Positions 29,338 through 37,806 of a stretch of DNA of 64,000 bases are shown here, piece after piece. The notes beneath the pieces are model-generated. The model ran no database searches. It was given only the letters and a program-made list of their open reading frames with translations, and was not told the origin of the DNA. The stretch is taken from positions 242,439-306,438 of the forward strand of contig NZ_VEGH01000005.1 of assembly GCF_007679345.1 (NCBI RefSeq), given 5' to 3'. Within the stretch, counting starts at the first letter, position 1. Each line of letters starts with the position of its first letter. This DNA comes from Cellulosimicrobium cellulans. Lineage in GTDB: Bacteria; Actinomycetota; Actinomycetes; Actinomycetales; Cellulomonadaceae. A program made the translations under genes and the position numbers.

Positions 29338-29625
29338 TCAGCGGCCGGGGCGGTCCTCGTCCGAGGGGGTCGGCTCCGGCGCGGCGGGCGGGGCGGGCTG
29401 GCCCGCGACGAGCCCGCGCAGGGACTCGACCGCGTCGTCGCCGGCGTCGGTGGCCGCGAGGTTCGCGGCGGTGACGGCCTCCAGCACCTCGGCGCGGTGC
29501 ACCGCCACGGAGCGCGGGGCGTCGATGCCGAGGCGGACGCCGTCGCTGCGCACCTCGATCACGGTCACGACGATGTCGTCCCCGATCACGAGTCGCTCCC
29601 CGACCCGTCTGCTCAGCACCAGCAT
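29338..29625 (-). CDS. csrA: Translational regulator CsrA
   Basis: CsrA dimers bind GGA motifs in mRNA leaders, often masking the ribosome site. The 95-residue protein starts MLVLSRRVGERLVIGDD and has the key RNA-binding arginine at position 44 (AVHRAEV), as in E. coli. The core ends near residue 60. About 35 extra residues, rich in Ala, Pro and Asp, form a tail that most CsrA proteins lack. It is the last gene after fliM...flhF and is preceded by a repeat-rich 271-base leader. fliW, encoding its protein antagonist in Gram-positive bacteria, is at 61761, and fliC, the usual target, is at 54590. Confidence 0.94.
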   Translation of the reverse strand: MLVLSRRVGERLVIGDDIVVTVIEVRSDGVRLGIDAPRSVAVHRAEVLEAVTAANLAATDAGDDAVESLRGLVAGQPAPPAAPEPTPSDEDRPGR

Positions 29626-29689
29626 GGCGCCGACCCTACCTTCCGCACGCAAGCGCCCGGCGCACCGCCCGCCCGCGCGGCCCCTCCGC

Positions 29690-29896
29690 CCGAACGGATC
29701 CACCCGGGCGGACACGCCGAACGTGTCGGTCCGAACGGATCCACTGGACGACCGACACGAGCCCCCACCCCGGGCCCGCCCCCACTCTCCGGGCGAATGG
29801 ATCCCTTCGACCCGGCACGCCGGTGCGTGTCGGTGCGAACGGATCCATTCGGCGGCCGACCCGAGGGCTCACCCCCGCCCGGGCCGCCGGGCGGGG
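29690..29896 (-). repeat. Duplicated block with four GGATCC-centred repeats in csrA leader
   Basis: The 271 bases between flhF and csrA hold two degenerate copies of a unit of about 104 bases (from 29690 and 29793). Each copy has two CGAA(C/T)GGATCC motifs, at 29691, 29732, 29794 and 29836, spaced 41, 62 and 42 bases. The second lies in the 18-base loop of a perfect 10-base stem (CGTGTCGGTC 29722-29731 / GACCGACACG 29750-29759). A small hairpin GACACG/CGTGTC sits at 29711-29727. In the csrA mRNA each repeat shows GGA. No gene is seen here. Confidence 0.7.
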
Positions 29897-31201
29897 TCAG
29901 CCCCAGACGGTGCCCGCGGGCAGGTGCTCGCCCAGGGCCGCGGCCCAGGCCACCCGGGACGCGGGCACGCCGTCGATCCACGCGACCGGGACGCCGAGGC
30001 CCAGGACCGTGCCCGGCTCGCTGGTGTCGAACAGCCCGCCCACGGCGAGCGCGTCCAGCGGCCGGCGCGCGCCGACGCCCGCGATCCACCGGGCGCAGTC
30101 CCGGGTCTTGCTCCGCGCGTCGACGACGCCCCACGCCTGGTCCGGCCCGAGGGCGGCGAGCAGCTCGGCGGCGGCGTCCTCGCGGGCGCGTCCCGGCCGG
30201 ACGCCGAGCGCCACCAGGGTGACGCCGTCGGCGGCGGGCAGCTCGGCGCGCCACCGCGCGGCGGCCGCGGGCGTGGTCAGCCGGCGCCCGGGGGCTGCGG
30301 CCGAACCGGCCGAGGCCGCGTCCGCGTCCCCTGCCAGCACCACCGGGCCGGAACCCGAGCGCAGGGCGAGCAGCTCGGCGACGCGCGCGGCGTCCTCCGG
30401 CGGCCCGGCCACGACGAGCACCGTCCCGGGGTCGCGCGGGACCGGCGGCGCGGCGGGCACGGCGGCCAGCAGCCGCGCGAGCTCGACCGGGCCGTCCCCG
30501 ACCGCGGCGAGCAGCGGGGCGGGCACGCCGAGCTCGGCGAGCGCGGCGCGCGGCACCCCGCCGGACGCCGCCCCGGCACCGGCACCGGCTCCCGCACCCG
30601 CGTCCGGCGCCACCCGCTCCACCGCGGGCACCGGTGCCGGCGCGGGCAGCACCGGCGGCGTCGCGGGCTCGAAGGCGCGGCCCGCGGCCTCCCCGGGGCC
30701 GGCGGCGGGTCGTCCCGCCGCCGACGCCGGCACCTCCAGGTGGTGGTCCGGCGCCACGGCCCCGGTCATCGCCCGCATCTGCTCGAGGACGGAGGCGAAG
30801 GACTCCTCCCCCGTCGACACCCGCGGCGGCGCCTCCGGCACCGACCCCGGGCGCGCGGGCGCGAGCACGTCGGACCCCGGCGGGCCGAAGCCGTCGGGCC
30901 CCGCGTCGGCGGCGTCCGCGGCGGCGAGCAGCGCGTCGATCCCCGCCGCCCCGCCCCCGCCGCCGGCGCCCGCCGACCCCACCGTGACGCCACGGCGCCG
31001 CAGCAGCCCGGTCGTCGGCGCGGGCGGGGCGTCCGGCACGTCGATCGTCAGCTCGTACCGCTCGCGCGCGAAGAACCCGGCGAGCCCGCCGGTCCGCACC
31101 CGCTCCGCGCGCACGATCCGCGCGGTCGGCCCGAACTCGGCGCGGACGTGCACCATGAGCTCGGCCAGGTCGGCGCCCTCAAGCAGCAATCGCGTGGGCA
31201 C
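29897..31201 (-). CDS. flhF: FlhF-like protein with degenerate GTPase domain
   Basis: FlhF is an SRP-type GTPase that sets flagellar position and number. The 434-residue protein has the FlhF-type start (LLLEGADLAELMVHVRAEFGPTARIVRAERVRTGGLAGFFARERYEL, in segments), an Ala/Pro-rich middle (about 75-220), and a C-terminal region with the layout of an N-G domain. The P-loop is missing: the expected GxxGxGKTT is replaced by VVAGPPEDAARVAEL near 270. The later segments are DGVTLVALGVRPG, GVVDARSKTRD and LGLGVPVAWIDG, where relatives have GQ(N)VPDDI. It therefore probably cannot hydrolyse GTP. The GTG start lies inside the end of flhA (23-base overlap), its usual neighbour. Confidence 0.78.
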   Translation of the reverse strand: MPTRLLLEGADLAELMVHVRAEFGPTARIVRAERVRTGGLAGFFARERYELTIDVPDAPPAPTTGLLRRRGVTVGSAGAGGGGGAAGIDALLAAADAADAGPDGFGPPGSDVLAPARPGSVPEAPPRVSTGEESFASVLEQMRAMTGAVAPDHHLEVPASAAGRPAAGPGEAAGRAFEPATPPVLPAPAPVPAVERVAPDAGAGAGAGAGAASGGVPRAALAELGVPAPLLAAVGDGPVELARLLAAVPAAPPVPRDPGTVLVVAGPPEDAARVAELLALRSGSGPVVLAGDADAASAGSAAAPGRRLTTPAAAARWRAELPAADGVTLVALGVRPGRAREDAAAELLAALGPDQAWGVVDARSKTRDCARWIAGVGARRPLDALAVGGLFDTSEPGTVLGLGVPVAWIDGVPASRVAWAAALGEHLPAGTVWG

Positions 31202-33242
31202 CGCTCACCACCCCGACGGTCTCGATCCGGACGCCACCGCCGGTGACCTCGGCGTACGACAGCACCGGCAGCCGGTCGAGCGCGAGGAGGACGACCTTGC
31301 GCAGGGCGGGCCGCAGCGCGGGGGCGCACACCAGCACCACGGACCGCCCGGTGGCCTCGGCGTCCGCGACCTGGGCGCGCAGCCGCTCCAGCATGGCCTC
31401 GAGGCGGGTCGGGTCGGTGACGATCTGGGTGCCGGACTCGGACGGGCGCAGGGCCTCGACGAGCGACTGCTCGAACACCGGGTCGAGCGTGAGCACCCGG
31501 AGCGCGCCGTCCTGCACGTACTGCGCCGACAGCGCCGGTCCGAGCGCGCCGCGCGCGGCCTCGACCAGGCCCTCGGGGTCGGTGCTGACCTTGGCGCGCA
31601 GCGTGAGCGCCTCGTAGATCCGGGACAGGTCGCGGATCGGCACCTCCTCGGCCAGCAGCCCCTGCAGCACGCGCTGGACCTCGCCGAGCGACAGCAGGCC
31701 GGGCACGAGCTCCTCGACCACGGACGGGTTGACCTGCTTGACGCCCTCGGTGAGCACGCGGACGTCCTCGCGGCCCAGCAGCCGCGGCGCGTTCCGGGTG
31801 ATGATCGAGCCGAGGTGCGTGATGAGCACGGACACCCGGTCCACGACGGTCGCGCCGGCCATCTCCGCGGCGTGCCGCAGCTCGGCGGCGACCCACTTGC
31901 CCGGCAGGCCGAACACCGGCTCCACGACCGACTGCCCGGGCAGCGCGGCCAGGTCGTCGCCCAGCGCCAGGATGCGCCCGGGCGGCACCTCGCCGCGGCC
32001 GACCTCGACGCCGGCGATCCGGACGACGTAGGTGGACCGGGGCAGGTCGACGGAGTCCCGGGTGCGGACCGGCGGCACGACGATCCCGAGCTCCATGGCG
32101 ATCTTGCGGCGCAGGCCGCGGACGCGGTGCAGCAGGTCCTGGTCGGGGCCGTTGCCGACCATGTCGACCAGGTCGGGCGCCAGCAGGATCTCGAGGGTGT
32201 GCACCCGCATCTGCTCGATGAGCGCCTCGGGGGTGTCGTTGCTCGTGGGCGCGGCGGTGGCGGTCGACGCGGCGGCGAGCTCGGCGGCGGCGGCCTCCTT
32301 GGCCTGCGAGGCCTTGATCCGCTGCGCCACGACGATCAGGCCGGCGCCGACCAGCACGAACGGCAGCTTCGGCATGCCGGGCAGCAGGGCCAGCGCGAGC
32401 GCGCCGCAGCCGGCGATGAGCAGGGCGGTCCGGGACTGGGACAGCTGCTTGGACGCCGCGGTGCCCATGTCGCCCTCGGCGGTGGCCCGGGTGACGACGA
32501 TGCCGGTGGACACGGACAGCAGCAGGGCGGGGATCTGGGTGACCAGGCCGTCGCCGATGGTCAGCAGGCTGAACCGCTCGAGCGACTCGGTCACGGACAA
32601 GCCCATCTGGACCATGCCGATGACGAACCCGCCGATCAGGTTGATCAGCGTGATGATGATGCCGGCGATCGCGTCGCCCTTGACGAACTTCGAGCCACCG
32701 TCCATCGCGCCGTAGAAGTCGGCCTCCGCGGTGACCTCCGCGCGGCGCCTGCGGGCGGTCTCCTCGTCGATGAGGCCGGAGTTCAGGTCGGCGTCGATCG
32801 CCATCTGCTTGCCGGGCATCGCGTCGAGGGTGAACCGCGCGCCGACCTCGGCCACGCGGCCGGCGCCGTTGGTGATCACGACGAACTGGATGACGACCAG
32901 GATCAGGAAGATCACCAGGCCGATGACCAGCGACCCGCCGACCACGAAGTGCCCGAAGGCGTCGATCACGGCCCCGGCGTAGCCGTCGCGCAGCACCAGC
33001 CGGGTGGACGCGACGTTCAGCCCCAGCCGGAACAGCGTGAACACCAGGATCAGCGAGGGGAACACGCTGAAGTCCAGCGGCTTCTGCACGTACATGCTGG
33101 TGAGCAGGATGACGAGCGCGGCCGTGATGTTCACGGCGATGAGCACGTCGAGCACGGCGGCGGGCAGCGGCACCACCAGCAGCAGCACGATGCCCACCAC
33201 GCCCACCGGGACGGCGAGCTGGGAGATCTGCCGGTTCTTCAT
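31179..33242 (-). CDS. flhA: Flagellar export gate protein FlhA
   Basis: FlhA is the large export-gate subunit, with about eight membrane segments in residues 13-310 and a cytoplasmic ring domain after about 345 that receives chaperone-substrate complexes. The family signature is present: RFTLDAMPGKQMAIDADLNS and the following GLIDEETARRRR. The length of 687 residues is normal. It follows flhB by 58 bases and its end overlaps flhF. It assembles with FliP, FliQ, FliR and FlhB encoded just upstream. Confidence 0.96.
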   Translation of the reverse strand: MKNRQISQLAVPVGVVGIVLLLVVPLPAAVLDVLIAVNITAALVILLTSMYVQKPLDFSVFPSLILVFTLFRLGLNVASTRLVLRDGYAGAVIDAFGHFVVGGSLVIGLVIFLILVVIQFVVITNGAGRVAEVGARFTLDAMPGKQMAIDADLNSGLIDEETARRRRAEVTAEADFYGAMDGGSKFVKGDAIAGIIITLINLIGGFVIGMVQMGLSVTESLERFSLLTIGDGLVTQIPALLLSVSTGIVVTRATAEGDMGTAASKQLSQSRTALLIAGCGALALALLPGMPKLPFVLVGAGLIVVAQRIKASQAKEAAAAELAAASTATAAPTSNDTPEALIEQMRVHTLEILLAPDLVDMVGNGPDQDLLHRVRGLRRKIAMELGIVVPPVRTRDSVDLPRSTYVVRIAGVEVGRGEVPPGRILALGDDLAALPGQSVVEPVFGLPGKWVAAELRHAAEMAGATVVDRVSVLITHLGSIITRNAPRLLGREDVRVLTEGVKQVNPSVVEELVPGLLSLGEVQRVLQGLLAEEVPIRDLSRIYEALTLRAKVSTDPEGLVEAARGALGPALSAQYVQDGALRVLTLDPVFEQSLVEALRPSESGTQIVTDPTRLEAMLERLRAQVADAEATGRSVVLVCAPALRPALRKVVLLALDRLPVLSYAEVTGGGVRIETVGVVSGAHAIAA

Positions 33243-33300
33243 CGGAGGTCCTCGTCGGTGGTGGCGGGTACTGCTCTGGTCATCGGCAGGAACGGGCCGG

Positions 33301-34458
33301 TCATGCGGTCTTCTCCTGGCGGGCTCGCCGGCGGGCTGCGGCGACGGTGGTCGGGACGTCGTCCGGGGCGACCGAGCCGCCCGGCATGGTGTGCTTCCCC
33401 ATCGCCGCGCCGCGCCGCCTGAGCTGCATGACGAACGCGAGCACGCGGGCGACGGCGGTGAACAGGTAGGCGGGGATCTCGGCGTCCACGGCGCACGCGG
33501 CGTGCAGCGCGCGGGCGAGCGGGATGTCCTCGACCATCGGCACGCGGTGCTCCACGGCCCGCGCGCGGATCTTGGCGGCGACGGCGCCCGCGCCCTTGGC
33601 GACCAGGCGCGGGGCGCCGGTGCCGGGGGTGTACTTGAGCGCCACGGCGACGTGGGTCGGGTTGACGATCACCACGTCGGCGTCGGCGACCGCGGCCATC
33701 ATCCGGTTGCGGCTCATCGCCATCTGCTTGGACCGGATGTGGCCCTTGACCAGCGGGTCGCCCTCCGTGCGCTTGTTCTCCTCCTTGATCTCCTGCTTCG
33801 ACATGCGCGTCTGCTTGCGGTTGCGGCGCACGACGACGAGCAGGTCGATCGCGGCGAGCAGCACGCCGGCCCCGATGCCCCAGACGATCAGCTGCTTCAC
33901 GCCGGAGCCGGCGACGCCGAGCATGTGCTCCAGCGGGATCCGGCCCGTGCCCATCAGCTGCGGCACCAGGGCCTGCACGGCGGCGTACAGGACGACGCCG
34001 ACGACCGCGGTCTTGAGCAGGGTCTTGGCGCCCTCCCACCACGCGTTCGCGCCGAACAGCCGCTTGACCCCGGACACCGGGTTGAACTGCTTGACGTTCG
34101 GCTTGAACTTCTTGACGTGCACGCCGCCCTGGGCGACCGCCACGGCGATGATCACGCCGGCGACGACGGCCATCAGCGGCCCCAGCGTCGCCACGACCGA
34201 CCACAGGCCGTCGCCGAGCAGGTCGACCACGGTGCCGGCGTCCGGCGCGGCGATCGCCTCCCGGACCGACGCGAGCTGGTCGCGCGCGGCGTCCGCGGCG
34301 CGGCTCGCGGTGCTCGGCAGCATGACGGCGGCGGCGGCCAGGCCGACCCACGCGGTGAGGTCCTGGGACCGGGAGAGCTTCCCGTCCCGGTGGACCTCCT
34401 TCATCCGCTGGGCTGTGGCCTTCTCGGTCTTCTCCCCGCCGTCCCCTCCCCCGGCCAT
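33301..34458 (-). CDS. flhB: Flagellar export switch protein FlhB
   Basis: FlhB has four membrane segments and a cytoplasmic domain that cleaves itself at NPTH to change export from rod/hook to filament proteins. Here NPTH is at residues 266-269, flanked by ADVVIV and VAVALKY as in the family. The start has the conserved basic GGEKTEKATAQRMKEVHRDGK segment. After residue 352 there is a short tail ending QEKTA. It overlaps the fliR stop by one base (TGATG). Confidence 0.96.
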   Translation of the reverse strand: MAGGGDGGEKTEKATAQRMKEVHRDGKLSRSQDLTAWVGLAAAAVMLPSTASRAADAARDQLASVREAIAAPDAGTVVDLLGDGLWSVVATLGPLMAVVAGVIIAVAVAQGGVHVKKFKPNVKQFNPVSGVKRLFGANAWWEGAKTLLKTAVVGVVLYAAVQALVPQLMGTGRIPLEHMLGVAGSGVKQLIVWGIGAGVLLAAIDLLVVVRRNRKQTRMSKQEIKEENKRTEGDPLVKGHIRSKQMAMSRNRMMAAVADADVVIVNPTHVAVALKYTPGTGAPRLVAKGAGAVAAKIRARAVEHRVPMVEDIPLARALHAACAVDAEIPAYLFTAVARVLAFVMQLRRRGAAMGKHTMPGGSVAPDDVPTTVAAARRRARQEKTA

Positions 34459-35213
34459 CAGGCGACCCCGAGGACGGCCTCGACGGCGCGGCGCGCGAGG
34501 TCGTTCACGACCCCCGGCAGCGCCAGGTACGCGAAGCCGGCGAACGTCACGGTCATCAAGATCTTCAGCGGGAAGCCCATCGCGAACGCGTTGAGCGCCG
34601 GGGACACCCGGGTCAGCAGGCCGAGGCCCACGTCGGTGAGGAAGAGCACGACCAGCAGCGGACCGCCGATCTGCAGCGCCGCGAGGAACATGTCGGACAG
34701 CCCGGTGGTGACCGCCTGCCCCATCGCGGCGAGGTCCAGCCCGGTGCCCGGCGGCACGGCGTCGAACGACCGCGCGAGCCCGCCCAGCAGCAGCTGGTCG
34801 GCGCCGGACACGAACAGCAGGACCAGGCAGGTCATGTTGTAGAGCCGGGCGAACTGCGCGCCCGACGTCATGTTCTGCGGGTCGAACGCCTGCGCGAGCT
34901 GGAACCCGCCGAACAGGTCGATGAGGTTGCCGGCCGCCTGCACGGCCGAGAACACCAGCGAGACCAGGAAGCCCAGCGCGGCGCCGACGACGGCCTCCAG
35001 CACCAGGTCGCCCACGAACTGGCCGGTCGACGTCGTCGAGACGAGGTCGAGGCGGGGCAGCACGGCGAGCGCCATCCCGACCGAGAGCATCGCCTTGACG
35101 GCGCCCGGGATCCCGCGGTGCGCGAACGGCGGCGCGATCAGCAGGAACGCGGCGAACCGGACGCCCGCGAGCATCGCGGTCTGCACGGCGGCCAGGGAGA
35201 GGGTCACGTCCAT
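34458..35213 (-). CDS. fliR: Flagellar export gate protein FliR
   Basis: A 251-residue integral membrane protein with about six hydrophobic segments, for example residues 9-26, 40-52, 72-92 and 179-200. It has FliR segments such as RFAAFLLIAPPF, FLVSLVFSAVQAAGNLIDLFGG and VVLFLTDVGLGLLTR. It forms the export gate with FliP and FliQ. It follows fliQ by seven bases and overlaps flhB by one. Confidence 0.95.
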   Translation of the reverse strand: MDVTLSLAAVQTAMLAGVRFAAFLLIAPPFAHRGIPGAVKAMLSVGMALAVLPRLDLVSTTSTGQFVGDLVLEAVVGAALGFLVSLVFSAVQAAGNLIDLFGGFQLAQAFDPQNMTSGAQFARLYNMTCLVLLFVSGADQLLLGGLARSFDAVPPGTGLDLAAMGQAVTTGLSDMFLAALQIGGPLLVVLFLTDVGLGLLTRVSPALNAFAMGFPLKILMTVTFAGFAYLALPGVVNDLARRAVEAVLGVA

Positions 35214-35220
35214 CGCCGGG

Positions 35221-35493
35221 TCAGCCTCCGAGCAGCGCCGGGATGCGCTCGAAGAGCTGGTGCGTGAACGTCACGAGCTCCGCGATCATCCAGTGCCCGC
35301 AGACCAGCAGCGCCACGGCGGCGGCGATGGCCTTCGGCACGAAGGACAGCGTCACCTCCTGGATCTGCGTGACCGACTGCACCAGGGAGACGGCGAACCC
35401 GACGACCAGCGCGGTGACGAGCACCGGTGCCGAGAGCTTCGCGGCGATGATCAGGGCGTCGAGCCCGATGTCGAGGACGGCCGAGGTGTCCAT
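35221..35493 (-). CDS. fliQ: Flagellar export gate protein FliQ
   Basis: A 90-residue protein with two membrane helices (about 17-41 and 53-75) joined by the conserved SVTQIQEVTLSFVPK loop. FliQ winds around FliP and FliR in the export gate. Its length is typical. The ATG overlaps the fliP stop by one base (TGATG). Confidence 0.95.
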   Translation of the reverse strand: MDTSAVLDIGLDALIIAAKLSAPVLVTALVVGFAVSLVQSVTQIQEVTLSFVPKAIAAAVALLVCGHWMIAELVTFTHQLFERIPALLGG

Positions 35494-36410
35494 CAGCCAC
35501 CACCCCCCGACGCGGCGCCGATCAGGGCGGTGACGATGAGGCCCCACCCGTCGACCAGCACGAACAGCAGCAGCTTGAACGGCAGCGACACCATGACCGG
35601 CGGCAGCATCATCATGCCCATGCTCATCAGGACCGAGGACACGACCAGGTCGATGACGAGGAACGGGATGAAGATGACGAACCCGATGATGAACGCCGAG
35701 CGCAGCTCCGAGAGCATGAACGCGGGGATCAGCGTGAGCATCGGGACCGCGGACGGGTCCTCCGGGTTCGGCTGGTCGGCCGCCCGGGTGATCAGCGCCA
35801 GGTCCGCCTCGCGGGTGTGCCCGAGCATGTACTCGCGCAGCGGGACCGAGCCGGCGTCCAGCGCCGTCTGGAAGTCCATGCTGCCGTCGAGGTACGGCTG
35901 CACCGCGTCGGTGTTGACGTCGGACAGCACCGGGGCCATCACGAACAGGCTGAGGAACAGCGCGAGGCCGGCGATCACCTGGTTCGGCGGCACGGTCGTC
36001 AGGCCGAGCGCGTTCCGGGTGAGGGACAGCACCACGAAGATCTTGGTGAAGCCGGTCATCATCAGCAGCAGCGACGGCGCGACCGACAGCAGCGTGATGC
36101 CGATGAGCACGACGATCGAGCTGCTGGGCGTGCCGTTCACGCCGTTGATGGCCACCGACACCTCGCCGGTGCCGGGGTCCGCGGGGCCGGTCGGCGCGGC
36201 GGGGCCCTCGGGCGGGGTCGGCGCGGCGTGCGCCGTGCCGGAGCCCAGGACGACCAGGGCGACGACGAGCGCGAGCACGGCCAGGACGACCAGCGGCCAG
36301 CGGCGGCGGTCCGCGGCGTCGGCGGCCGCGAGGGCCTCGGCGCGCGCGCCGGACAGGACGAGGTCCACATCGGCGGTCTCGGCGGGGCGGGTGGTCAGGT
36401 CGGCGGTCAC
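35493..36410 (-). CDS. fliP: Flagellar export gate protein FliP with N-terminal extension
   Basis: FliP is the core of the export gate. Residues 95-305 carry the family pattern: LLMMTGFTKIFVVLSLTRNALG, PNQVIAGLALFLSLFVMAP, REYMLGHTREADLALI and FIPFLVIDLVVSSVLMSMGMMMLPP. Before this, the protein has about 38 charged residues, then a hydrophobic stretch (39-57) with an AHA/A-type cleavage site near 60-63. FliP is commonly made with a signal peptide, but a long cytoplasmic stretch in front of it is unusual. The GTG start forms GTGA with the fliO stop; no better start lies between it and the signal peptide. Confidence 0.94.
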   Translation of the reverse strand: MTADLTTRPAETADVDLVLSGARAEALAAADAADRRRWPLVVLAVLALVVALVVLGSGTAHAAPTPPEGPAAPTGPADPGTGEVSVAINGVNGTPSSSIVVLIGITLLSVAPSLLLMMTGFTKIFVVLSLTRNALGLTTVPPNQVIAGLALFLSLFVMAPVLSDVNTDAVQPYLDGSMDFQTALDAGSVPLREYMLGHTREADLALITRAADQPNPEDPSAVPMLTLIPAFMLSELRSAFIIGFVIFIPFLVIDLVVSSVLMSMGMMMLPPVMVSLPFKLLLFVLVDGWGLIVTALIGAASGGGG

Positions 36411-37102
36411 CGGCGCACCGTCCGCTCCCGCAGCACCGCGACGGCCTGCTTCCAGGTGGACGGGGCCAGCACGGAGCCGTGGAGCGCACCGTGCGGCGCG
36501 GACTGCGCGTCGCCGGCGGCGGGCGAGGTGAGGCGCTCGATGCGGGCGGGGTCGACGTCCGCGACCTCCAGGCCCACGAGGCCGGGCACCGCGGCAGCCG
36601 GGGTCGAGGACGCCGTGGCGAGCGCGGCGGACGCGGCCGAGGTCGCCGCGGTGGCGGCGGCGAGCGCGTCCTCGAAGCCGGGCGCGGCGCCGGCCGCCGG
36701 GGCGGGGGCGTCGGCGGCGGGGGCCTCCGCCACCGCGACGGCGGCGCGGGCGCGGCGCGGCGTCGGCAGCACGGCCGCGGCGAGCGCCCCCAGGGTGAGC
36801 GGCGCGGCGGCGGGGGCCTCGGCCCCCTCCTCGTCGGGCTCCTCCTCGGCGACGGCGTCCAGCTCGGTCAGCATGGTGACGTGCTGCTCGCCGTAGCCGA
36901 GCAGCAGCCGGCGGTCGCCGACCGCGACGACCACGACGCCGGCGTGCCGGCCGAGCGCCTGGCGCCCGACCACCTCGACGGCCGGGCCCGCGGGCCGGCG
37001 ACGGCCCTTGCCCCACCCGGCGCGGCGTGCGAGGACCCAGATCAGGCCGATCACGCACGCGAGCGCCAGGAGGACGCGCAGGCCCAGGACGACGGTGTCC
37101 AT
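36407..37102 (-). CDS. fliO: Flagellar biosynthesis protein FliO
   Basis: FliO helps the export gate assemble around FliP. The 231-residue protein has one membrane segment at about 4-26, then the conserved small beta domain (VEVVGRQALGRHAGVVVVAVGDRRLLLGYGEQHVTMLTEL, in segments) at about 42-85. The rest is a long Ala/Pro-rich cytoplasmic tail of about 140 residues. It overlaps the fliN stop by one base and fliP by GTGA, the usual fliNOP order. Confidence 0.88.
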   Translation of the reverse strand: MDTVVLGLRVLLALACVIGLIWVLARRAGWGKGRRRPAGPAVEVVGRQALGRHAGVVVVAVGDRRLLLGYGEQHVTMLTELDAVAEEEPDEEGAEAPAAAPLTLGALAAAVLPTPRRARAAVAVAEAPAADAPAPAAGAAPGFEDALAAATAATSAASAALATASSTPAAAVPGLVGLEVADVDPARIERLTSPAAGDAQSAPHGALHGSVLAPSTWKQAVAVLRERTVRR

Positions 37103-37806
37103 CAGATGGTGCCGTCCTCGCGCGCGATCTCGGTGATGCGGATGCCGAACTCCTCGTCGATCACGACGACCTCGCCGCGGGCGATGAGCCGGCCGTTGAC
37201 CATGACGTCCGCCGGGCTGCCGGCGGCCCGGTCGAGCTCCAGAACGGCGCCCGGGGTCAGCTCGAGGACCTGGCGGACCGGCAGCTTGGTGCGGCCGAGC
37301 TCGGCGGTCAGCGTCATCTCGACGTCGTAGAGCACGTTGAGGCTCGCGCGCTGGGTCGGGACGCCCGGGACCTTCGCCGTCGGCTCGGTGCGCAGGCGCA
37401 TGCCGAACCAGGCCTGCACGCCCTCGTCGGTGGTCAGGGCGACCAGGTGCGCGTCGGCCGGCAGCGCGGTGGCGACGGGCTCGGTGCGCGCAGCCTCCAG
37501 CACGCCGGCGCCGAGCTCGGCGACCGCGGCCTCCAGGGCGGGGCGCAGCGCGGCGGCGAGGTCGAGCGGGCTGCCGTCCGGGGCACCGGCGGCGAGCGCC
37601 TCGCGCACGGCCTCGTCGGCGACCAGCACCACGTCGGCGCTGTTCGGGCCGACGAACGACGCGACGACCGCGAGCGCGTCGTCCGCGGGCCGGGCGCCGG
37701 CCGGGGCCGGGGCGGGCACGAGCGGGGCGACCGCGGGCAGCAGGCGGGCGGCCGATGCGGCGGCGGCGAGCGCGACCGCGGCGTCGGTGGTCTCGGGGGC
37801 GTTCAT
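37102..37806 (-). CDS. fliN: Flagellar switch protein FliN (long, FliY-like)
   Basis: FliN forms the lower C-ring. The C-terminal SpoA domain, about 155-232, is clear: LYDVEMTLTAELGRTKLPVRQVLELTPGAVLELDR, in segments, then VMVNGRLIARGEVVVIDEEFGIRITEI. The 234 residues exceed those of a plain FliN (about 140). The extra N-terminal part, residues 40-145, is soluble and resembles the phosphatase-like region of FliY in layout, but I see no clear Glu-x-x-Asn pair. The start overlaps the fliM stop by one base. Confidence 0.92.
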   Translation of the reverse strand: MNAPETTDAAVALAAAASAARLLPAVAPLVPAPAPAGARPADDALAVVASFVGPNSADVVLVADEAVREALAAGAPDGSPLDLAAALRPALEAAVAELGAGVLEAARTEPVATALPADAHLVALTTDEGVQAWFGMRLRTEPTAKVPGVPTQRASLNVLYDVEMTLTAELGRTKLPVRQVLELTPGAVLELDRAAGSPADVMVNGRLIARGEVVVIDEEFGIRITEIAREDGTI

